From: an uncultured Carnobacterium sp.
Lineage (GTDB): Bacteria; Bacillota; Bacilli; Lactobacillales; Aerococcaceae
Length of the DNA stretch: 7,309 bases
NCBI GenBank assembly: GCA_937967765.1
Contig: CALCML010000193.1
Coordinates: 1 to 7,309, forward strand
Direction: 5' to 3'
The notes under the pieces are model-generated. The model did no database searches and had not been told where the DNA came from. It saw only the letters and a program-made list of their open reading frames with translations. Below, in pieces: positions 1 through 5,253 of this stretch. Each line of letters begins with the position of its first letter. Position 1 is the stretch's first letter. A program made the position numbers and the translations under genes.

Positions 1-2
1 AA

Positions 3-1253
3 GATAGTGAAGGGGGAGTCAGTGATTGGATTAAACATACGTCTACCAAGAAACTGGCGTATTTTGCCGCATGGACATTTTGGGTGGTGCAGATTCCATA
101 TTTAGCGCAAAAACCGCAGACGATTCTAATTGCCCTTGGATGGGTATTCCAAGGGCACTCAGGAATTATCGATGAACTGCCGATTCCACTACTGGTAACA
201 GTCTGTTTAGCCTTTTTCTTAGCCGTCCTTTATATTTCAACAAAGGGAATTCGCGCGTTGAAATTCTTAGGAACGATTGCGGGAACCGCGATGTTTGTGA
301 TGTCAATTCTGTTTATCCTATTAGCAGTCGGGGTTCCACTCATTAAACCTGATTTACAACTAGCAACAGCGAATATGGATAAGATCGAAACGTATATTCC
401 TAAGTTTGATTTTTCATACTTCACAACGATTGCGCTTCTTGTCTTCTCGGTCGGAGGAGCAGAGTGTATGTCACCGTATGTGCATAAACTCAAGAATCCA
501 GCCAAAGAATTTCCAAAAGGGATGATTGCGATGGCTGTGATGGTTGGAATCTGTGCAGTTTTTGGATCTTTTGCGATGGGGATGATTTTTGATAGCAACA
601 ATATTCCACAAGATTTGATGCGAAATGGTGCCTATCAAGCATTTGCCGTACTTGGAAAACACTGGAATATTGGGAATGTGCTAGTTACGATTTACGCATT
701 AACGCAATTTATCGGGCAAACCGCGACGTTGGCATTATCGATTGATGCACCACTTCAAATCTTCCTTGGTAGTGCCGATGAAGAATATGTCCCTCGCTGG
801 CTTCGTGCACGCACAAAGAACGGTACGTTGAGAAATGGATACTTGCTTACAGGTATCTTGACAGGGGCACTAATTGTCATGCCGGCCCTAGGACTTAAAG
901 AAATCGATACGGTTGTGGTTTGGATGACAAACTTGAATGCCATCGTTTCTCCAATGTGCTTCTTGTGGGTATTTGTCGCCTTTATGTTCTTGTATCGTCA
1001 TTGGGATAAATTTAAAGGCGCCGAATATAAATACATTAGCAATAAGACACTTGGTTTCTTAATGGGACTTTGGGGATTTGCCTTCACGGCGTTTGCATGT
1101 ATTCTCGGAATGGTGCCACAAATAGATTATGCGCAAAACCCATCTGAATGGTGGTTTGTCTTAATTTCAAATATCATTATGCCATTTGCGCTTCTTGGAC
1201 TCGGACTCGTCCTTCCATGGATTGCACGAAGAGAACAAAAACAACAAGCATAA
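3..1253 (+). CDS. APC-superfamily amino acid permease, 5'-truncated by window edge
   Basis: This is an integral membrane amino acid transporter or exchanger of the APC superfamily, closest in feel to the glutamate/GABA-antiporter-like group (GadC, YjeM). The frame is open from position 3, so the true start lies upstream; the GTG at 84 is internal. The first visible residues, EGGVSDW, match the conserved EGGxxxW at the end of TM2 in this family, so perhaps 50-70 N-terminal residues are missing. About ten hydrophobic segments follow. The stretch FSVGGAECMSPYVHKLKNP (about 470-525) corresponds to the conserved GG(A/V)E substrate-binding segment of TM6 and the following loop with its NP motif. 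The protein ends in the basic tail WIARREQKQQA, then TAA, with a strong terminator 12 bases later. The substrate cannot be told from sequence, and no decarboxylase gene that would point to GABA is visible. Confidence 0.85.
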   Translation, partial: DSEGGVSDWIKHTSTKKLAYFAAWTFWVVQIPYLAQKPQTILIALGWVFQGHSGIIDELPIPLLVTVCLAFFLAVLYISTKGIRALKFLGTIAGTAMFVMSILFILLAVGVPLIKPDLQLATANMDKIETYIPKFDFSYFTTIALLVFSVGGAECMSPYVHKLKNPAKEFPKGMIAMAVMVGICAVFGSFAMGMIFDSNNIPQDLMRNGAYQAFAVLGKHWNIGNVLVTIYALTQFIGQTATLALSIDAPLQIFLGSADEEYVPRWLRARTKNGTLRNGYLLTGILTGALIVMPALGLKEIDTVVVWMTNLNAIVSPMCFLWVFVAFMFLYRHWDKFKGAEYKYISNKTLGFLMGLWGFAFTAFACILGMVPQIDYAQNPSEWWFVLISNIIMPFALLGLGLVLPWIARREQKQQA

Positions 1254-1265
1254 AAAAGCAACAGT

Positions 1266-1300
1266 AAAAAAGCCTTCTTCCATGCGAAGAGGGCTTTTTT
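1266..1300 (+). terminator. Intrinsic terminator of the permease gene
   Basis: A 15-bp stem (1266-1280 with 1286-1300) closes a CATGC loop and contains one G-U pair (1275-1291). The right arm ends in six T. The left arm begins with six A, so the hairpin could also terminate minus-strand transcripts. It separates the permease from the glycosyltransferase gene. Confidence 0.9.
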
Positions 1301-1324
1301 CATAAGAGGATTAAGGGAGTCAAA

Positions 1325-1354
1325 CTGACAAAATGACCGAAAAAATGGTATAGT
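1325..1354 (+). promoter_or_regulatory. Sigma-A promoter of the glycosyltransferase gene
   Basis: The -35 is CTGACA (1325-1330, 5/6 to consensus). The -10 is TATAGT (1349-1354) after an 18-base spacer, with an extended -10 TGG (1346-1348). The start codon lies 38 bases downstream. The ribosome binding site GAGAGGT (1379-1385) is 7 bases before the ATG at 1393. Confidence 0.72.
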
Positions 1355-1392
1355 AAATAAGATAAGTTTACTAGAAACGAGAGGTAACCCCC

Positions 1393-2409
1393 ATGAAATT
1401 ATTAACCATTGCAGTCCCTTGCTACAACTCTCAAGAATATATGCATTATTGTCTTCAAACGCTCCTTGCTGGTGGCGAAGAGGTTGAAATTTTAATTATT
1501 AATGATGGGTCTAAAGACAACACTGCTCGCATTGCTGACCAATATGCCGCAGCTTATCCAACGATTATCCGTGCCATCCATCAAGAAAATAAAGGTCATG
1601 GTGGAGCCGTGAATACGGGGATGGCCAACGCAACAGGGAAGTACTTCAAAGTTGTCGATAGTGATGACTGGCTGGATGTCCGTGCATACTTAAAAATCCT
1701 AGAACAATTACAACGCTTCGAAGAAACCGGCGAAGAAGTTGACGTATTCATTACGAACTTCGTCTATGAAAAAGAAGGCGCGAAAACGAAAAAAATCATG
1801 CGCTATACTTCCGCATTTCCTGAAAATCAAGTGTTCACTTGGGATGATGCCAAGTCGCTTCGTCGTGGAAAATACATGATGATGCACTCGCTTATTTACA
1901 ATATGAACTTGCTCCGTAGGTCAGGATTGCAATTGCCAGAGCATACTTTCTACGTGGATAATTTATTTGTCTTTGTACCACTTCAATATAGCAAGTCTTT
2001 ATACTATATGAACGTGGACTTCTATCGTTACTTTATCGGTCGTGAAGATCAATCCGTGAACGAGAAAGTGATGATTAGCCGTATCGACCAACAAATTCGT
2101 GTGAATGAATTGTTGATGGCGAATTACCATAGCGATTGTCAATTCCCGCCAGTCTTGAAAAACTACTTATTAAACCACTTAGAAATTACGACGGTGATTT
2201 CTTGTGCGTTACTCAATAAGGGCGGACTACCAGAGCATCAAGAGAAGAAAAAAGCATTGCTTGCGGATTTAAAAGAAGCCAATCCAGAAGTGTTCCATCT
2301 GATTAGCCAAAATGCGTTAAGCAGAATTACGATGGCGAAGAACAAGCCAGTACAAGTATTGTCGAATGGGATTTATACAGTGACACAACGTTTCTTCGGT
2401 TTTAACTAA
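1393..2409 (+). CDS. Family 2 (GT-A fold) glycosyltransferase
   Basis: This is a 338-residue cytoplasmic or membrane-associated glycosyltransferase that transfers a sugar from a nucleotide-activated donor, probably in surface polysaccharide or teichoic-acid-type glycan synthesis. The N-terminus, AVPCYNSQEY (7-16) followed by IINDGSKDNT with Asp38, is the classic GT2 nucleotide-binding start. KGHGGAVNTGM lies near 68-78. VVDSDDWLD (87-95) carries the metal-binding DxD (Asp89-Ser-Asp91). The C-terminal part has no clear hydrophobic segment, so it is not the transmembrane polymerising type. The ATG at 1393 has a good ribosome binding site and its own promoter. A terminator follows directly, so the gene is probably monocistronic. 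The UDP-galactopyranose mutase gene next door makes a galactofuranosyl donor plausible, but that is context only; the donor and acceptor are not readable from the sequence. Confidence 0.88.
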   Translation: MKLLTIAVPCYNSQEYMHYCLQTLLAGGEEVEILIINDGSKDNTARIADQYAAAYPTIIRAIHQENKGHGGAVNTGMANATGKYFKVVDSDDWLDVRAYLKILEQLQRFEETGEEVDVFITNFVYEKEGAKTKKIMRYTSAFPENQVFTWDDAKSLRRGKYMMMHSLIYNMNLLRRSGLQLPEHTFYVDNLFVFVPLQYSKSLYYMNVDFYRYFIGREDQSVNEKVMISRIDQQIRVNELLMANYHSDCQFPPVLKNYLLNHLEITTVISCALLNKGGLPEHQEKKKALLADLKEANPEVFHLISQNALSRITMAKNKPVQVLSNGIYTVTQRFFGFN

Positions 2410-2420
2410 ATAAGAATCTA

Positions 2421-2450
2421 ACTATCAGGCACTAGTCTGGTAGTTTTTTT
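2421..2450 (+). terminator. Intrinsic terminator after the glycosyltransferase gene
   Basis: ACTATCAG (2421-2428) pairs with CTGGTAGT (2437-2444) across an 8-base loop, with one G-U pair. A run of seven T follows (2444-2450). It begins 11 bases after the stop codon and insulates the gene from glf. Confidence 0.85.
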
Positions 2451-2454
2451 ATGG

Positions 2455-2474
2455 AATTATCATATATGGTAATT
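2455..2474. repeat. 20-bp near-perfect palindrome upstream of glf
   Basis: AATTATCATATATGGTAATT is a dyad in which nine of ten positions per half are complementary, centred on CATATATG. It lies between the glycosyltransferase terminator and the glf promoter, about 22 bases upstream of the likely -35. It could be a repressor or activator operator. AT richness makes chance symmetry possible, and no regulator family is recognised from it. Confidence 0.35.
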
Positions 2475-2496
2475 TCGTGAAGTGACCCTAATCGCT

Positions 2497-2526
2497 TTGG
2501 TTCGTCTTAAGGGTCCATGGTATAAT
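2497..2526 (+). promoter_or_regulatory. Extended -10 promoter of glf
   Basis: A perfect TATAAT (2521-2526) is preceded by TGG (2518-2520), an extended -10. The best -35 is a poor TTGGTT (2497-2502) at an 18-base spacing. Lack of a good -35 with a strong extended -10 fits a promoter that relies on the TGn element or on an activator. An interrupted dyad, GACCCT (2484-2489) and AGGGTC (2510-2515), brackets the -35. The ribosome binding site is modest, GGGGA at 2548-2552. Confidence 0.72.
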
Positions 2527-2558
2527 AAACAAGACAACATAAGAAATGGGGAAACCAC

Positions 2559-3668
2559 ATGAAACCATTTGATTACATCGTTGTGGGGGCTGGATTATTC
2601 GGTGCAACCTTTGCACACGAAGCAGCAACACGCGGTTATAAAATAAAAGTGATTGAGAAAAGAAACCATATTGCGGGGAATATTTATACAAAAGAAGTGG
2701 AAGGCATTCAAGTGCACGAATACGGTGCGCATATTTTCCATACTAGTGACAAAAAGATTTGGGATTACGTGCATCAGTTTGCGACATTTAATCGCTATAC
2801 AAATACACCCGTTGCCAACTTCAATGGTGAGATTTACAACTTGCCATTTAACATGAATACTTTTAATAAATTATGGGGTGTGGTGACGCCACAAGAAGCC
2901 GAAGCGAAAATTGCTGAACAGCGTGCGGTACTCGGGGACAAAGAGCCTGAAAACTTAGAAGAGCAGGCGATTTCTCTTGTTGGGGAAGATATTTACTACA
3001 AGCTCATCAAGGGCTATACGGAGAAACAATGGGGACGTTCGGCTACAGAATTACCAGCGTTTATCATCCGCCGATTGCCGGTTCGTTACACTTACGATAA
3101 CAACTACTTCAACGATACGTACCAAGGGATTCCGATTGGCGGCTATACGAAGATGATTGAAGCCATGCTGGACCATGAGAATATCGAAGTCGAGTTGAAT
3201 GTCGATTTCTTCGCGAAAAAAGACGAGTACTTAAATAGTGGTGCTAAAATCGTCTTCACAGGAATGATTGACGAGTTCTTCGATTATGAACTTGGAACAT
3301 TGGAATATCGTTCACTACGATTTGAAACAGAAGTCGTGGACGTGGAGAACTATCAAGGAAATGCGGTGGTGAACTATACAGACCGAGAAACGCCATACAC
3401 TCGTATTATCGAGCATAAGCATTTCGAGTTTGGCACTCAGCCAAAAACGGTAATTACGCGTGAGTATCCTGCCGATTGGAAAGTGGGCGACGAGCCTTAT
3501 TATCCAGTGAATAATAAAGTCAACAACGACTTGTACGCGCAGTATAAGAAATTAGCGCAGACGGTTCCGCAAGTGATCTTCGGCGGACGCCTTGGACAGT
3601 ATCGTTATTACGATATGCATCAAGTCATCGCCGCTGCACTAGAAACAGTGAAACATGAATTTGAGTAA
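2559..3668 (+). CDS. glf: UDP-galactopyranose mutase
   Basis: This flavoenzyme interconverts UDP-galactopyranose and UDP-galactofuranose, supplying the furanose donor for cell-surface glycans. Its 369 residues match the bacterial family (about 365-390). The N-terminus has the FAD-binding Rossmann motif VGAGLFGA (9-16), then EKRNHIAGN (33-41) and HEYGAHIFHT (53-62), all family hallmarks. YTEKQWG (153-159) holds the conserved substrate-contacting Trp158, and RRLPVRYTYDNNYF (171-184) the active-site Arg172. TRIIEHKHF (281-289) supplies a second conserved Arg282. GGRLGQYRYYDMHQVI near the C-terminus is the flavin-contacting end of the family. The enzyme is cytosolic and works as a homodimer or higher oligomer in known relatives. 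Its only glycan neighbour here is the upstream glycosyltransferase; no larger polysaccharide cluster is visible. Identification is firm; the glycan it serves is not known from this window. Confidence 0.97.
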   Translation: MKPFDYIVVGAGLFGATFAHEAATRGYKIKVIEKRNHIAGNIYTKEVEGIQVHEYGAHIFHTSDKKIWDYVHQFATFNRYTNTPVANFNGEIYNLPFNMNTFNKLWGVVTPQEAEAKIAEQRAVLGDKEPENLEEQAISLVGEDIYYKLIKGYTEKQWGRSATELPAFIIRRLPVRYTYDNNYFNDTYQGIPIGGYTKMIEAMLDHENIEVELNVDFFAKKDEYLNSGAKIVFTGMIDEFFDYELGTLEYRSLRFETEVVDVENYQGNAVVNYTDRETPYTRIIEHKHFEFGTQPKTVITREYPADWKVGDEPYYPVNNKVNNDLYAQYKKLAQTVPQVIFGGRLGQYRYYDMHQVIAAALETVKHEFE

Positions 3669-3675
3669 ACGAAGA

Positions 3676-3713
3676 AACACCCTATTTGGTTAGATTCAAA
3701 TAGGGTGTTATTT
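3676..3713 (+). terminator. Terminator hairpin of glf
   Basis: A perfect 13-bp stem, AACACCCTATTTG (3676-3688) with its reverse complement (3697-3709), closes an 8-base loop. The trailing sequence TATTT is only weakly T-rich, so termination may be incomplete. The inverted-repeat element that starts a few bases later has a second hairpin that could act as backup. Confidence 0.75.
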
Positions 3714-3716
3714 ATG

Positions 3717-3906
3717 ATGGATTCCTTCGAATCATAGCGGATTTTATCATAACTACAATAATGGGGTACCGGTTCGAGCCTGTAGTCTCTCACCTTTAAA
3801 GCTTCAAAAAGGGCGTAAGGAATAAATCCCTACGCCCTTTAATTCATCTTTAATACGATTCCCCATTATTGTGGTTATGAAATCCGCAAGATTCTTCGGA
3901 ATCCAT
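3717..3906. repeat. Roughly 190-bp element with long imperfect inverted repeats, MITE-like
   Basis: The left arm (3717-3766) and right arm (3861-3906) are inverted copies with about 41 identities over 46 aligned positions. The outermost ATGGATTCC and the inner block ending in ACAATAATGGGG are almost exact. Each arm tip carries its own small hairpin, GATTC-N4-GAATC (3720-3733 and 3890-3903). The 94-bp centre holds a terminator hairpin and no credible ORF. It fills most of the gap between the convergent glf and trhO genes. No clear target-site duplication flanks it. It could be a miniature inverted-repeat transposable element, a RUP/BOX-like dispersed repeat, or a fixed structured 3' region. 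The inverted repeat is plain; its mobility is inferred. Confidence 0.7.
3808..3840 (-). terminator. Bidirectional intrinsic terminator, best placed for trhO
   Basis: AAAGGGCGTA (3808-3817) pairs exactly with TACGCCCTTT (3831-3840). The stem continues as two G-C pairs past an A/C mismatch and closes an AATAAAT loop. On the minus strand the stem is followed by five T (complement of 3806-3810), a good terminator for trhO transcripts. On the plus strand only three T follow. It sits inside the inverted-repeat element, about 110 bases past the trhO stop, so trhO mRNA would carry the right arm. Confidence 0.78.
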
Positions 3907-3948
3907 ACACAATCAATCAAACCAAAAATGTTTTCGATTTTAATCAAA

Positions 3949-4932
3949 TTAAGCTTTTACTGTATCTAGTTCTTCGCCAATGGCTTGAAGACGAGAGACA
4001 ACTTCTTCAAGAGACAAGTTGTGTTCTTTCACGTAGCGGTTGCGTGGGTGAACACGACATTCATGGCAGCAACCACGTAAGTATTTGTCTTCGTTTTCTT
4101 CTGAAGCTAAGATGCGACGGTTACATTCTGGGTTTCCACAGTTTACGTAACGTTCGCAAGGTGTACCATCGAACCAGTCTTTCCCAATTACTACTGGGTC
4201 TACGTGGTTGATGTCAACAGCGATACGTTCGTCGAATACGTACATTTTTCCATCCCATAATTCGCCTTGAACTTCTGGGTCTTTACCGTAAGTTGCGATA
4301 CCGCCGTGTAATTGACCAACATCTTTGTAGCCTTCACGAACCATCCAGCCAGAGAATTTCTCACAGCGAACGCCACCTGTACAGTAAACAACGACACGTT
4401 TGTCCATGAATTTCTCTTTGTTATCGCGAACCCATTGTGGTAATTCACGGAAGTTGCGAATGTCAGGACGGATAGCACCGCGGAAGTGACCAAGATCGTA
4501 CTCATAGTCGTTACGAGTGTCTAGTACAACAGTGTTTTCGTCAAGCAATGCTTCTTTAAACTCTTGTGGAGAAAGGTAAGCCCCTGTTGTTTCAAGTGGG
4601 TTAATATCGTTATCGAAGTCGTTGTCCTCTAAGCCAAGGTGTACGATTTCTTTTTTGTAACGAACGAACATCTTCTTGAAAGCTTGCTCGTTTTCTTCGT
4701 CGATTTTAAACCATAAGTCTTCCATGCCAGGAAGAGAGTGAACATAGTCCATATATTTTTGAGTTGTTTCGTAATCACCAGATACAGTTCCGTTGATTCC
4801 TTCGTCAGCGACAAGGATACGTCCTTTTAATCCGATTGATTTGCAGAATGCTAAATGATCTGCCGCAAATTGTTCCGCATTTTCGATTGGAACATATTTA
4901 TAGTAAAGTAAAACACGAATGTCTTTTGCCAT
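3949..4932 (-). CDS. trhO: tRNA uridine(34) hydroxylase, rhodanese-like (YceA/YbfQ family)
   Basis: TrhO uses molecular oxygen to convert wobble uridine 34 of certain tRNAs to 5-hydroxyuridine, the first step towards mo5U or cmo5U. The 327 residues fit the family (about 320-350). The N-terminal domain has the family block [12 protein letters not shown] (about 41-52). The central rhodanese domain carries [18 protein letters not shown] and the active-site loop YCTGGVRCE, with Cys184, Arg189 and Cys190. The C-terminal part is cysteine-rich (Cys259, 265, 270, 288, 289 and 292), probably metal-binding or structural, as in firmicute members. The ATG at 4932 is chosen because an in-frame TGA lies 15 bases upstream. 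Its AAAGGA ribosome binding site is unusually far away (about 15 bases), with weaker GAAAGA closer. The gene is divergent from the ABC exporter operon and convergent with glf. Its promoter overlaps a Fur-like box. Confidence 0.95.
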   Translation of the reverse strand: MAKDIRVLLYYKYVPIENAEQFAADHLAFCKSIGLKGRILVADEGINGTVSGDYETTQKYMDYVHSLPGMEDLWFKIDEENEQAFKKMFVRYKKEIVHLGLEDNDFDNDINPLETTGAYLSPQEFKEALLDENTVVLDTRNDYEYDLGHFRGAIRPDIRNFRELPQWVRDNKEKFMDKRVVVYCTGGVRCEKFSGWMVREGYKDVGQLHGGIATYGKDPEVQGELWDGKMYVFDERIAVDINHVDPVVIGKDWFDGTPCERYVNCGNPECNRRILASEENEDKYLRGCCHECRVHPRNRYVKEHNLSLEEVVSRLQAIGEELDTVKA

Positions 4933-4972
4933 ATTGTAAATCTTTCATCCTTTTCTAATTTGTAATGATTCT

Positions 4973-5001
4973 ATTGTAACTGTATTGAGAATCATTATCA
5001 A
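4973..5001 (-). promoter_or_regulatory. Sigma-A promoter of trhO
   Basis: Read on the minus strand, the -35 is TTGATA (complement of 4996-5001, 5/6) and the -10 is TACAAT (complement of 4973-4978, 5/6). The spacing is an ideal 17 bases. The ATG is about 40 bases downstream of the -10. The -35 and spacer coincide with the Fur-like box, so a bound repressor would block polymerase. Confidence 0.72.
4985..5001. promoter_or_regulatory. Fur-family operator (Fur-box-like 7-1-7 site) at trhO
   Basis: TGAGAATCATTATCA (4986-5000) matches the Gram-positive Fur 7-1-7 consensus TGATAATNATTATCA at all but one position. The symmetry extends one base further on each side. It fits PerR and Zur consensus boxes less well. 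Its core AGAATCATT (4988-4996) is repeated exactly in reverse at 4964-4972, next to the -10, which could be a second weaker site. Fur-family control of trhO is an inference; the regulator is not in the window. Confidence 0.55.
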
Positions 5002-5032
5002 TGAATTCGATTGTGAAAAACTTCGAAAGGTA

Positions 5033-5060
5033 TTGACATGACGGCGTTTTACGGTATAAT
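5033..5060 (+). promoter_or_regulatory. Consensus sigma-A promoter of the leader-ABC exporter operon
   Basis: A perfect TTGACA (5033-5038) and a perfect TATAAT (5055-5060) are separated by 16 bases. Transcription should start near 5066-5069. Such a strong promoter ahead of a terminator fits an operon controlled mainly by attenuation. No overlapping operator is obvious; the Fur-like box lies about 32 bases upstream of the -35. Confidence 0.92.
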
Positions 5061-5101
5061 TCAGATATAACGTTAAATTTATCAGATTGGAGGAGAAATC
5101 A

Positions 5102-5170
5102 ATGAACAACTTAAACGTAAACCAAGTACATATTTTGAGAAACCTTCCAATTTTGGTGAAAGAAGTATAG
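5102..5170 (+). CDS. 22-residue leader peptide controlling the ABC exporter operon
   Basis: This short ORF begins MNNLNVNQVH and ends LPILVKEV before TAG. It has the best translation signal in the window: GGAGGAG (5089-5095), six bases before the ATG. It follows a consensus promoter by about 35 bases of 5' UTR and precedes an intrinsic terminator by 26 bases. It has no signal peptide, is mostly polar at the start (four Asn among the first seven residues) and more aliphatic towards the end. The position and size point to a regulatory leader peptide sensing translation, analogous to BmrB (YheJ), not a protein with its own function. No recognised macrolide-stalling motif such as RLR or IFVI is seen. 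A diagnostic stalling site cannot be assigned from sequence. Confidence 0.78.
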   Translation: MNNLNVNQVHILRNLPILVKEV

Positions 5171-5196
5171 CGCATTTTTATAGATAAATTTAAGTG

Positions 5197-5239
5197 AGCC
5201 GTTACTTTTTCCATTTGTGGGGAAGGTGACGGCTTTTTT
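5197..5239 (+). terminator. Intrinsic terminator (attenuator) before the ABC exporter genes
   Basis: A continuous 16-bp stem, 5197-5212 with 5219-5234, includes four G-U pairs and closes an ATTTGT loop. The T run (5234-5239) ends four bases before the GGAGG ribosome binding site of the next gene. Since the same strong promoter must serve the exporter genes, this terminator has to be bypassed for their expression, which marks it as an attenuator. Confidence 0.85.
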
Positions 5240-5253
5240 GATGGAGGAAAACG

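Larger units (their letters stand above)
5067..5240 (+). promoter_or_regulatory. Transcription-attenuation leader of the bmrCD-like operon
   Basis: The leader RNA contains a short ORF and two exclusive folds. The terminator is the 5197-5234 hairpin. The antiterminator pairs 5155-5167 (the last leader codons) with 5203-5215 (terminator 5' arm and loop): 12 pairs in 13 positions, three of them G-U. A ribosome finishing the ORF at the stop codon (5168) would cover 5155-5167 and let the terminator form. One stalled around codon 13 or earlier would leave it free and allow read-through. In addition, TTAAATTTATC (5073-5083), almost at the 5' end of the RNA, is perfectly complementary to 5183-5193, just before the terminator. 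Bacillus subtilis bmrB-bmrCD is the known precedent for this layout. The folds are drawn by eye and the switching is inferred. Confidence 0.75.

Noticed and set aside
84..86. GTG as the start codon of the amino acid permease
   Set aside because: The same frame is open back to position 3 and encodes the conserved EGGxxxW motif of the family, so the gene begins before the window and this GTG is internal.
3707..3720. Target-site duplication flanking the inverted-repeat element
   Set aside because: The sequence left of ATGGATTCC (TTATTTATG) and right of GGAATCCAT (ACACAATC) share no convincing direct repeat, so transposition is not shown by the flanks.
3769..3793. tRNA 3'-end-like sequence (GGTTCGAGCC followed by a CTCTCACC tail), a possible tRNA remnant or attachment site
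   Set aside because: The T-loop would be one base short, one T-stem pair is missing, the tail does not align with a discriminator plus CCA, and no acceptor or anticodon arm is found upstream.
3767..3860. T-box or other known riboswitch in the centre of the inverted-repeat element (GGTACC and hairpin)
   Set aside because: The T-box bulge sequence and specifier loop are absent, and the site is downstream of both convergent genes, where a riboswitch would have no gene to control.
4946..4948. Alternative upstream ATG for trhO, within GGATGAAAG
   Set aside because: It is out of frame with the trhO coding sequence, and an in-frame TGA just upstream of the annotated ATG rules out a longer product.
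4945..5214. Minus-strand 89-codon open frame across the trhO upstream region and the leader
   Set aside because: It runs against a consensus promoter, leader ORF and terminator on the plus strand. It has no convincing ribosome binding site and a low-complexity, family-less translation.
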